5,507 nucleotides of DNA from Desulfobacteraceae bacterium (GCA_003354055.1 PIVQ01000520.1:1-5507), one strand, 5' to 3'. Positions 1 to 5,467 are shown, counted from the stretch's first letter. Numbers and translations are program-made. Notes: generated from the letters alone by a model not told the origin.

Positions 1-987
1 TGTTCCACCAATATAATAATTAGTAGAAGTATTAATACCACCAACAACATCCAATGGATGTGATGGAGTATTTGTAGCAATACCTACACGAGTAGTAGAT
101 ACATCAATATAAAATGTGTCACTATTAACAGCAAAATCATTATTACCAAAAACAATTGTTCCATTATTTTCAGAGATAGTAGCATCACCAATATGGAGAG
201 TTCCACTTGATAAGAAAAGTTCTTTAAACCGAATGGTGGTAGTTCCTAAAGAGAATTGATTATCTAATGATGGTATAATATCACCAGAAACACCAATAGT
301 TCCAATCACATCTAATGTATTGGTAAAAATTTCTTTAAACCGAACAGTGGTAGTTCCTAAAGAGAATTGATTATCTAATAATGGTAAAATATTACCAGAA
401 ACACCAATAGTTCCTATAACATCTAATTTATTGGTAGGATTAGTAATACCAATACCAATACCACCAGAAAGAACTGAATAAGTATTAACACCTTCACCAA
501 TCCAAAGATTACTTAAACCACCATTACCACCACTGATACCAGCAACAAATATATTACCAGTGACAAAATAATCACCTTGTGTTCTAGTATTACTAAAGAT
601 ATCTAAACCATATTGAGGGTCAGTTGTTCCAAAACCAATATTACCATTATTTCTAATTGTTACTAATTCGGTATCATTTTTACTAATATGAAATCCGAAA
701 TCTGGATCTACATTTGAAAGACCAGATACACCAGCAGATAGATTCCAACTATCGCCACCAGTAAGTCCTAAACTAATAGTAGAATGAGCTGTAACACCAG
801 TATTTAAACTTCGTATTTTCATAATAGGATTTTGTTGATGAATATCAACTGCTGTTAAACCATCTATACCACTTAATTTCATAATATCAATGTTATTATT
901 TGTAAATTTTGTTTTATTAGAATCAGATAGATCCCGATATATCATATGGTGGGTAGTTGCACCAAGTTTGTAACTGGGGTTCGTCAT
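1..987 (-). CDS. Fibre-like repeat protein, phage-tail type (C-terminus beyond window)
   Basis: An open frame starts at the ATG at 987 and gives 329 residues without a stop before the left edge, so the C-terminus is missing. Three segments match the loose pattern G-I-G-x-T-x-P-x-x-x-L-D-V: about residues 116-130 (NIGFGTTDPQYGLDI), 178-190 (GIGITNPTNKLDV) and 300-314 (RVGIATNTPSHPLDV). Between the last two lies a 37-residue unit in two tandem copies (LDVIGTIGVSG...LDNQFSLGTTTxRFKE), followed by SGTLHIGDATIS. Such Gly/Asn/Thr-rich beta units are typical of phage tail-fibre and appendage proteins, many of which end in a self-cleaving S74 intramolecular chaperone; giant viruses also carry such proteins. 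Whether an S74 domain follows cannot be seen. There is no signal peptide, membrane segment or collagen G-x-y run. No AAAATTGA motif lies upstream, which fits late expression. I infer a virion surface or fibre role; the family resemblance is good, the exact function unknown. The first 60 residues are not recognised. Confidence 0.8.
   Translation of the reverse strand, partial: MTNPSYKLGATTHHMIYRDLSDSNKTKFTNNNIDIMKLSGIDGLTAVDIHQQNPIMKIRSLNTGVTAHSTISLGLTGGDSWNLSAGVSGLSNVDPDFGFHISKNDTELVTIRNNGNIGFGTTDPQYGLDIFSNTRTQGDYFVTGNIFVAGISGGNGGLSNLWIGEGVNTYSVLSGGIGIGITNPTNKLDVIGTIGVSGNILPLLDNQFSLGTTTVRFKEIFTNTLDVIGTIGVSGDIIPSLDNQFSLGTTTIRFKELFLSSGTLHIGDATISENNGTIVFGNNDFAVNSDTFYIDVSTTRVGIATNTPSHPLDVVGGINTSTNYYIGGT
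220..436 (-). repeat. Two-copy 111-bp in-frame tandem repeat in the fibre-like gene
   Basis: The segment beginning ttctttaaaccgaa at 220 recurs at 331, exactly 111 bp (37 codons) later, and similarity continues to ttggta at 320-325 and 431-436. Encoded units are LDVIGTIGVSGNILPLLDNQF... and LDVIGTIGVSGDIIPSLDNQF..., with mostly synonymous or conservative differences. This looks like a duplicated fibre segment that lengthens the shaft by one unit while keeping the frame. Confidence 0.85.
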
Positions 988-1088
988 AATAAATATTGTA
1001 TATAATTATATTATATTTATTATATATTTAATTAATTATATTTTAAATATAACTTTTTTATTTTTTCTTTTGCCTCATTTGTATGTTA
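988..1088. other. AT-rich intergenic spacer with small palindromes
   Basis: This 101-bp spacer lies between the stop of the acidic-protein gene and the ATG of the fibre-like gene, both on the minus strand. It is almost pure A/T and contains a perfect 12-bp palindrome at 1000-1011 (ATATAATTATAT) and a 17-bp inverted repeat at 1036-1052 (TTATATTT, one base, AAATATAA). It should hold the fibre promoter and the 3' end of the acidic-protein transcript. Mimiviruses polyadenylate at hairpins, so the second palindrome is a possible processing signal, but such palindromes are cheap in AT-rich DNA. No AAAATTGA motif is present. Confidence 0.35.
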
Positions 1089-1493
1089 TTAATCTCTTAC
1101 TAAAAACCCATCTGTAAAATCATATTCATCTTCGTCTAAATTACTATCTTCTTCATCACAAGAATCAAATCCACCAAATATATAATCATAGAACTCTTCA
1201 TAATCTTCTAATGGAAAATCAACTAATTCATCATCTTCTCTTAATAAAACAAGTAAGTCACCATAAAATAATTCAGTATCAATAGGTTCAGGTAATTCAT
1301 GTCTATTAATTTGTTTTTCTTTTCCGTTAGTCCAACCATAAACAATCACTTTAAGATTTTCATAAGTAAAAATATGTAATTGTTCAATAGCATTTTTACC
1401 TTTATTTTCAACAGAATCTTCTAATCTTAATGGATTAATATCTACAGTTTTTAAATCATTTCTCTTAGTAATTAAAGTAGCTTTTACAGACAT
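1089..1493 (-). CDS. Small acidic NCLDV protein of unknown function (DUF5880-like?)
   Basis: This 134-residue protein starts at an ATG 27 bases downstream of an AAAATTGA motif. It has a basic/neutral N-terminal half (residues 1-60, including VIVYGW at 49-54), a central HELPEPIDTELFYGDLLVL segment at 65-83, then DFPLEDYEEFYDYIFGGFDS at 92-111, an Asp/Glu-rich stretch at 112-125, and the ending FTDGFLVRD. The order ELPxPID...YGD, FYxxxFGGF, acidic run, DGFLVxD resembles a small protein family I recall from several NCLDV lineages, which I believe is catalogued as DUF5880; that label is from memory and unverified. No function is known to me. No membrane segment or catalytic motif is visible. The acidic tail could bind basic proteins or mimic nucleic acid, but that is speculation. 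The promoter motif suggests early expression. Confidence 0.8.
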   Translation of the reverse strand: MSVKATLITKRNDLKTVDINPLRLEDSVENKGKNAIEQLHIFTYENLKVIVYGWTNGKEKQINRHELPEPIDTELFYGDLLVLLREDDELVDFPLEDYEEFYDYIFGGFDSCDEEDSNLDEDEYDFTDGFLVRD

Positions 1494-1520
1494 TCTATAT
1501 TATATATTATATATTTATAT

Positions 1521-1528
1521 TCAATTTT
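1521..1528 (-). promoter_or_regulatory. Early promoter motif AAAATTGA for the acidic-protein gene
   Basis: The plus strand reads TCAATTTT, so the minus strand reads AAAATTGA, the established mimivirus early promoter octamer. It ends 27 bases before the ATG at 1493. It is preceded on the minus strand by AAAGA and a run of seven T (to position 1540), an arrangement shared with the RPB9 promoter, and followed by ATATA, shared with the YqaJ promoter. Confidence 0.75.
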
Positions 1529-1559
1529 AAAAAAATCTTTTATTTTTTGTCTCACATTA

Positions 1560-2459
1560 TCACTGAATTAAACAATTCGGATACGGTTTTGCTCCTGTTC
1601 CTTCATCTTGCTTTATTTCACATTTTCCCTCGTGCCATCCAACTGTTTTACAATTATAAAAGTCTAATAAATTAATTGTGTCTTTTGGTAAATATTTTTT
1701 TTTTACATTTTCATCTACATACCAATGAAATTTACATTTGATTTTATCTCGGAATTCTCTTACAAACTCAACCGGTAAATCTCCTTCATATGTATAATCA
1801 AGTATACCACTACCAATATTTGTCCAATTCAGTCTATCTTTAAATTCTCTTACAAAATTAATTGGTAAATTTTCTATTCTTGCATAATCAAGAATACCAC
1901 TACCAATATTTTCCCAATTGAATTTATCTTGGAATTCTCTTACAAACTCAATCGGTAAAGTTTCTATTTTTATATTTTCATATATTCTATCATCAATATA
2001 ATCCCATTTCAGTCTATCTTTAAATTCTCTTACAAACTCAATTGGTAAATCTAATATTTTGGTATAATCACCACCACTACCAATTTTCATCCAATTGAAT
2101 TTATCTTGGAATTCTCTTACAAACTCAATCGGTAAATTTTCTATTCTTACAGAATTGCGAATATCCAGACGTCTAAAAAAGAAAAACTCGTAAAGTGTGG
2201 CTGGATTTAAATTCTTAATAATAATATTATAAATTTCCATAATATTTAATGTAAAATTATAAGTATTAGAAAAATATTGATTGATATTATTTAATTCATC
2301 ATTTAATTCATTAGATATATTATAATTATGATTAAAATGCTTAGCACAAATATTATTTTTAGTATAATTAATAATATAATCAATAGCAATGGTATAATTT
2401 TCAGCAGAAAGTTTATAATCCATAATAATATCTTCAAGTTCTTTTGGCAAAAAGTCCAT
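1560..2459 (-). CDS. Giant-virus repeat protein with five LPxEFVREFxDKxxW repeats
   Basis: This is a 299-residue protein whose ATG lies 43 bases after the RPB9-like gene's stop. Residues 4-15 (LPKELEDIIMDY) look like the degenerate F-box-like start seen on many giant-virus repeat proteins. Residues 16-105 are Asn/Ile/Tyr-rich and probably helical. Residues 106-242 hold five repeats with leucines at 109, 138, 168, 198 and 228: LP-[IV]-[EN]-FVREF-[QKR]-D-[KR], usually followed by W and, in three copies, IGSG plus DY. The (L/I)xEF(I/V)REFxDKxxW pattern is known to me from repeat proteins of giant viruses; its function is undescribed. The last repeat is degenerate (KC for NW). The non-repetitive C-terminus (256-299) contains three Cys (270, 280, 296) and ends in NCLIQ. 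By analogy with F-box/ankyrin and FNIP viral proteins it could recruit host targets for ubiquitination, but nothing here proves that. No AAAATTGA motif precedes it, so it may be late or co-transcribed. Confidence 0.75.
   Translation of the reverse strand: MDFLPKELEDIIMDYKLSAENYTIAIDYIINYTKNNICAKHFNHNYNISNELNDELNNINQYFSNTYNFTLNIMEIYNIIIKNLNPATLYEFFFFRRLDIRNSVRIENLPIEFVREFQDKFNWMKIGSGGDYTKILDLPIEFVREFKDRLKWDYIDDRIYENIKIETLPIEFVREFQDKFNWENIGSGILDYARIENLPINFVREFKDRLNWTNIGSGILDYTYEGDLPVEFVREFRDKIKCKFHWYVDENVKKKYLPKDTINLLDFYNCKTVGWHEGKCEIKQDEGTGAKPYPNCLIQ
1734..2144 (-). repeat. Five in-frame ~90-bp repeats in an A-B-A-B-A order
   Basis: The units are spaced 87, 90, 90 and 90 bp apart (29-30 codons). 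Each has a conserved core of about 35-45 bp around aattctcttacaaa on the plus strand. Units 1, 3 and 5 carry ggaattctcttacaaactca (protein EFQDKF or EFRDKI), while units 2 and 4 carry agtctatctttaaattct (protein EFKDRL). Units 1 and 3 are nearly identical over more than 40 bp and 177 bp apart, so the array seems to have grown by copying a two-unit block. Confidence 0.8.
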
Positions 2460-2502
2460 AATAATTATTATTTATATTATTAAATTCTTAAATCATTATA
2501 AT

Positions 2503-2841
2503 TTAAAACCAAAAATTAGAATGACAATTAGAACAAATTACATTTAAGTTATAACAATTATTAAGATACTTAACTTCATAAACATTATTATTAGTTTTTT
2601 TACATTTAGGACATTTACATTGTTTACGTGGTAAAGTCATATCATCTACCTTATATTTATTCATATATGTATTATCATCACTCTTTTTATCCTCAAAATT
2701 ATATCTTTTAAACGATATTTTATTATTTCTACATTCTTTTTGAAAATCACAACCTTTACAGTAATAATATAATTTTCTTTGATCATTTACTTTTTGTTCT
2801 TTTAAAAATAAATAGTTCTTACAATTATCACAGAACTGCAT
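2503..2841 (-). CDS. RPB9: DNA-directed RNA polymerase subunit 9-like protein (viral RPB9)
   Basis: This 112-residue protein has the two-ribbon architecture of RPB9. The N-terminal zinc ribbon is C4-x2-C7 ... C28-x2-C31 (FCDNCKNYL then YYYCKGC). The C-terminal TFIIS-like ribbon is C77-x2-C80 ... C103-x2-C106, introduced by the signature DMTLPR at 67-72, close to the DPTLPR of eukaryotic RPB9. Its length is close to the 122 residues of yeast Rpb9. There is no acidic Asp-Glu hairpin, so it is a polymerase subunit rather than a TFIIS cleavage factor. It would act in the virus-encoded multisubunit RNA polymerase, affecting start-site choice and fidelity as RPB9 does. Additional Cys at 37, 75 and 96 are not expected ligands. 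The linker 32-66 is Lys/Asp/Asn-rich. The ATG at 2841 lies 33 bases from an AAAATTGA motif and the gene is divergent from the Nudix gene (70-bp gap). Confidence 0.87.
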   Translation of the reverse strand: MQFCDNCKNYLFLKEQKVNDQRKLYYYCKGCDFQKECRNNKISFKRYNFEDKKSDDNTYMNKYKVDDMTLPRKQCKCPKCKKTNNNVYEVKYLNNCYNLNVICSNCHSNFWF

Positions 2842-2874
2842 ATTTGATATATTAATTTAAAATATTTATTTAAA

Positions 2875-2882
2875 TCAATTTT
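2875..2882 (-). promoter_or_regulatory. Early promoter motif AAAATTGA for the RPB9-like gene
   Basis: The minus strand reads AAAATTGA, 33 bases upstream of the RPB9 ATG at 2841. On its upstream side it has AAAGA and five T, giving AAAGATTTTTAAAATTGA (to 2892), the same layout as the acidic-protein promoter. It lies in the 70-bp divergent spacer 2842-2911, which must also serve the Nudix gene. No plus-strand AAAATTGA is present there, only a TATATATATATA run at 2895-2906 immediately before the Nudix ATG. Confidence 0.75.
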
Positions 2883-2911
2883 AAAAATCTTTGGTATATA
2901 TATATAACAAA

Positions 2912-3856
2912 ATGACATATCATTGTTATCTAATACCTTATACAATAAGAAATAAAAAAATATATGTATTGATTGGTAGAAAGTTATGTTATAGTTCAAA
3001 GGATGGATTTATACATAATAATCCAGGTCAATTAGTATTTATAGGAGGTCATTGTAAAAGATCTTCAAAAGATGATAAATTAATAAAATCATCAATCAGA
3101 GAGTTTGTAGAAGAAACTGGAAATTATATTAATAGAAGTAATATAGCATTAAAAAGATATAATGATTTTTCAGTCTCATTTTATCGTATATCAGGCGAAA
3201 GAGAATATAATTTCTTTAAAAATATAGGTTCAAGAGCTCATGAAAAATATAAAGAATTAAAAGATTTACATTGGGTAAATATTAATAAAGCAATAGAAAT
3301 AATGGAACCAAAAAACAAGAAAAATTTACCTTGTAGTAATAAACTAAATTCAGCAGTTCATCAATATATTAAAGATTGGAGTAGAAATAATTGGAAATTG
3401 AAAGTAGAAATGAAAAACTTTAAAAAATATGCTGAAGGAAAATTAAGAACACAATTATCTTCATCACAACTTAATAATTTAAGAGAAGAAATAAGAAAAA
3501 ACTTAGGTAAAAGTAAAAATTATAATTTATTAGTAAATTATCTTATAAAAGAGTTCAATAAACGCTCTTATACAGATTGGTATGCTAAATCTGCTGTTCA
3601 TTTAGTAAAAAATATTAATAAAATAAATAATTATATTGATAGTAATCATCAAAAACGAATCCGAATACCATTAAAATCAAAATCAAAAACTCCACCAAAA
3701 GCAATAAGACCAAAAGCAATAAGACCAGTAAAAAAATCAAAATCACCTACTAAAAAAACACCACAAAAAAAGAAATTTCAAGTTCGGCGTGTTGCTATAA
3801 AACAATCACCACAAAAGAAAACAAATAATCAAAGAGGGAGATTTGAAAGATGGTAA
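2912..3856 (+). CDS. Viral Nudix hydrolase with long basic C-terminal extension
   Basis: The chosen start is the ATG at 2912 (context acaaaATGa), giving 314 residues; a TTG in frame at 2891 is unlikely in a eukaryotic virus. Residues 1-135 form a Nudix fold: strands around YLIPYTIRNKKIYVLIGRK, then LVFIGGH at 41-47 and the Nudix box ending REFVEETG at 63-70, which keeps the metal-binding Glu 64, 67 and 68. The box is divergent: the loop between GG (45-46) and REF is about three residues longer than in G-x5-E-x7-REUxEExGU, and the first Glu position is Asp55. Residues 136-245 are Lys-rich and predicted helical, with no recognised domain. Residues 246-314 are a disordered, very basic tail with SP/TP pairs. 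Nudix enzymes cleave nucleoside-diphosphate linkages; viral members such as ASFV g5R and mimivirus L375 remove mRNA caps. Decapping is a reasonable inference, but (d)NTP or dinucleotide clean-up is equally possible. Confidence 0.85.
   Translation: MTYHCYLIPYTIRNKKIYVLIGRKLCYSSKDGFIHNNPGQLVFIGGHCKRSSKDDKLIKSSIREFVEETGNYINRSNIALKRYNDFSVSFYRISGEREYNFFKNIGSRAHEKYKELKDLHWVNINKAIEIMEPKNKKNLPCSNKLNSAVHQYIKDWSRNNWKLKVEMKNFKKYAEGKLRTQLSSSQLNNLREEIRKNLGKSKNYNLLVNYLIKEFNKRSYTDWYAKSAVHLVKNINKINNYIDSNHQKRIRIPLKSKSKTPPKAIRPKAIRPVKKSKSPTKKTPQKKKFQVRRVAIKQSPQKKTNNQRGRFERW
3695..3724 (+). repeat. 15-bp tandem duplication in the Nudix basic tail
   Basis: The unit ccaaaagcaataaga occurs twice back to back (3695-3709 and 3710-3724), encoding the doubled PKAIR within PPKAIRPKAIRP at residues 261-272. 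It is in frame and both copies are identical, so it is probably a recent slippage event in a low-complexity, disordered tail. Confidence 0.85.
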
Positions 3857-5434
3857 TTAATCATCATCTAAAATCATTAAACTTCCCATCATTTTCATTA
3901 AGTCATCATCTAATCCATCAAGATTTTCTTCTTTCTTTACTTTTTTAATTTTCTTTACTTTTTTAATTTTCTTTACTTTTTTAATTTTCTTCACTTTTTT
4001 AATTTTCTTTTTAAGAGGTTTTACTTTTTTCTTCTTAATAAGTTTCTTAACTTTTTTAACTTCTTTTGGTTTTTCTTCATCATCACTACTGTCTAATATA
4101 AAACATTGATCTATTTTTTCTTCTATTTTTGGTTCTTCAGCAAATAAATCAGTCATATCCATTGATTTTCTTGTATCATATTTTGCTGCATATTGTTTCT
4201 TACTTAAATACTTATCTGTTCCATTTTTTCTTGCATCTTCAACTAAAATCCAAGCATCATATAATCTTTGAGTAATATTATTATCTTTCCACCATTGTCT
4301 ATCTCGTTTTACAACATTTAATGAACTTAATTCTAATTTCCAATAATCAATATATAAAATAATTCCTTTCTTTTTAAACTCGTCTTGTTTTTCATTTAAC
4401 CATTGGAATTGTCCTTTTGTATCTAATGTAAATGGAGGATATACCCATTTTTTCTCTCCCCATTTAGTTCCATTATCTACGATATAAGTTCCAATTAAAC
4501 CTTTTTCCAATCCATATGATGTTCTTCTATCTCTTGGTAATGTAATGAAATCTATATCTACTCTTTTTGGAATAATATCTAAATATTCTACTTCATTTGG
4601 AATATACACATCATCTTTATAGTCTTGATAATTATTATATTCTTCAATATTACATTCAAAGAAATCACAAATATCTAAATCACATACTTCTAATTGAACT
4701 TGCATTTGAACGGCATATACAGTTTTAATTTTTCCATTAATTTTTCTACCACTTGGACACTTAATTTCAAGCATTCTACCATCAGTAGTAATACCATCTG
4801 GAGAAGCACCTAAGCAAGTAATAGTAGGATGTTGAATTAAACCAAACTCCCATACATCTTTATTATATCTTGCTTCATAAATACCGATAGCAATATCCTC
4901 ATATTTACAACCCCATTCAGTATATTTATTACCAGTGAATTTAGGCCCTTGACCACATTTTTTTAAAATAACTTTATTAACATTACCAGCAAATCTACCT
5001 TTTTTATCAAAACCACAAATATCACAAACATCTGCCGAAGCAGTGAACATTGTTTTTCTCATATCATACCATTCAGTAGTTCGTTGTTCTGGTTGAAAAA
5101 GAGATTTTAAATGTTCTACTTTTTGTCTCATTAATTTATTTTCCATTTCTTCAATTGAAAGTTTTTGTTGCTCTGTAATTTCTTTCATTACTTTAAAAGT
5201 ATCAATAGTTTTTCTATAATGATTAAAATTATCAACTATGCTTTTACTTTCATTTTCCTCTACTATTTTATTAATTACTGAAATAACAGAAGAATATATA
5301 GAAGTATATTCAATATTGTTATTAACTTGATATAATATATTAAAAACTTGATTAGTTATTAAATTAATATCATTATTATTTAAATCAGTAGTATCAATTT
5401 CTAAATTATTAATAATTTCTTTTACTTGTTCCAT
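3857..5434 (-). CDS. YqaJ-type viral exonuclease/recombinase with Lys-repeat tail
   Basis: From the ATG at 5434 the protein has 525 residues. An N-terminal helical region with a likely coiled coil (about 55-113) precedes a YqaJ domain of the PD-(D/E)xK nuclease superfamily: QRTTEWYDMRK at 117-127 followed by TAS (131-133), GCKYE with E179, SPDG with D213, LEIKCP with E223 and K225, and YAVQMQVQ with Q243. These are the expected metal-binding and catalytic positions, so it should be an active, lambda-exonuclease-like enzyme that resects DNA during viral recombination or genome processing. Residues 280-425 (PPF...WL...YW...RDRQWW) match the extension I recall in NCLDV YqaJ proteins. Residues about 458-501 are a Lys/Val/Ile repeat and 502-525 an acidic Met-rich end. 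The frame stays open to the right edge and contains a TTG at 5494, but an early promoter motif 25 bases before 5434 supports this ATG. An upstream start cannot be fully excluded. Confidence 0.85.
   Translation of the reverse strand: MEQVKEIINNLEIDTTDLNNNDINLITNQVFNILYQVNNNIEYTSIYSSVISVINKIVEENESKSIVDNFNHYRKTIDTFKVMKEITEQQKLSIEEMENKLMRQKVEHLKSLFQPEQRTTEWYDMRKTMFTASADVCDICGFDKKGRFAGNVNKVILKKCGQGPKFTGNKYTEWGCKYEDIAIGIYEARYNKDVWEFGLIQHPTITCLGASPDGITTDGRMLEIKCPSGRKINGKIKTVYAVQMQVQLEVCDLDICDFFECNIEEYNNYQDYKDDVYIPNEVEYLDIIPKRVDIDFITLPRDRRTSYGLEKGLIGTYIVDNGTKWGEKKWVYPPFTLDTKGQFQWLNEKQDEFKKKGIILYIDYWKLELSSLNVVKRDRQWWKDNNITQRLYDAWILVEDARKNGTDKYLSKKQYAAKYDTRKSMDMTDLFAEEPKIEEKIDQCFILDSSDDEEKPKEVKKVKKLIKKKKVKPLKKKIKKVKKIKKVKKIKKVKKIKKVKKEENLDGLDDDLMKMMGSLMILDDD
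3935..4006 (-). repeat. Four-copy 18-bp minisatellite encoding a KKIKKV tail
   Basis: The plus-strand unit ctttacttttttaatttt occurs at 3935-3952, 3953-3970 and 3971-3988 identically, and at 3989-4006 with one t-to-c change. On the minus strand each unit encodes six residues, giving a KKVKKI-type run near the C-terminus of the YqaJ protein. Because the period is a multiple of three, copy-number change keeps the frame. The run could bind DNA or act as a nuclear/viral-factory retention signal; this is inferred from charge only. Confidence 0.9.
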
Positions 5435-5459
5435 TGTAAAGTTAAATATAATACTATAT

Positions 5460-5467
5460 TCAATTTT
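5460..5467 (-). promoter_or_regulatory. Early promoter motif AAAATTGA for the YqaJ gene
   Basis: The minus strand reads AAAATTGA followed by ATATAG, 25 bases upstream of the ATG at 5434. The distance matches the 27 and 33 bases at the other two motif-bearing genes, and AAAATTGAATATA is identical to the acidic-protein promoter over 13 bases. It lacks the upstream AAAGA-T-run seen at the other two. Its position decides the start: translation from the TTG at 5494 would place the promoter inside the coding region. Confidence 0.65.

Noticed and set aside
1..987. Collagen-like protein.
   Set aside because: Glycine is frequent but there are no consecutive G-x-y triplets; the repeats fit phage tail-fibre units instead.
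1036..1052. Palindrome as a mimivirus-type polyadenylation hairpin for the acidic-protein gene.
   Set aside because: The arms are only 8 bp of pure A/T with a one-base loop, easily produced by chance in this composition; kept only as a note under the spacer.
1734..2144. Regularly spaced direct repeats that could suggest a CRISPR array.
   Set aside because: The repeats are in frame inside a 299-codon gene, the 'spacers' also resemble each other and keep the coding pattern, and unit spacing is about 90 bp.
1734..2144. Leucine-rich, FNIP, ankyrin or MORN repeats.
   Set aside because: The consensus LPxEFVREFxDKxxW lacks the FNIP signature, the LxxLxLxxN spacing of LRRs, the ankyrin TPLH motif and the MORN YxGxW pattern.
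2517..2520. Minus-strand TCTA as a late promoter element (as in Cafeteria roenbergensis virus) for the 299-residue protein gene.
   Set aside because: A four-base motif inside the RPB9 coding region, 58 bp or so upstream, has no statistical weight by eye.
2503..2841. TFIIS transcription elongation factor.
   Set aside because: The C-terminal ribbon lacks the Asp-Glu cleavage pair, and the N-terminal ribbon plus DMTLPR motif and small size fit RPB9.
2891..2911. Extension of the Nudix protein to a TTG start at 2891.
   Set aside because: The extra residues come from the TATATA spacer, and an ATG in good A-rich context follows at 2912; non-ATG starts are not expected in this type of virus.
2802..2999. 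A 65-codon minus-strand open frame overlapping the RPB9 start and the Nudix start.
   Set aside because: It spans the divergent promoter region, overlaps two well-supported genes in other frames, and its translation is low-complexity Ile/Tyr/Phe with no recognisable motif.
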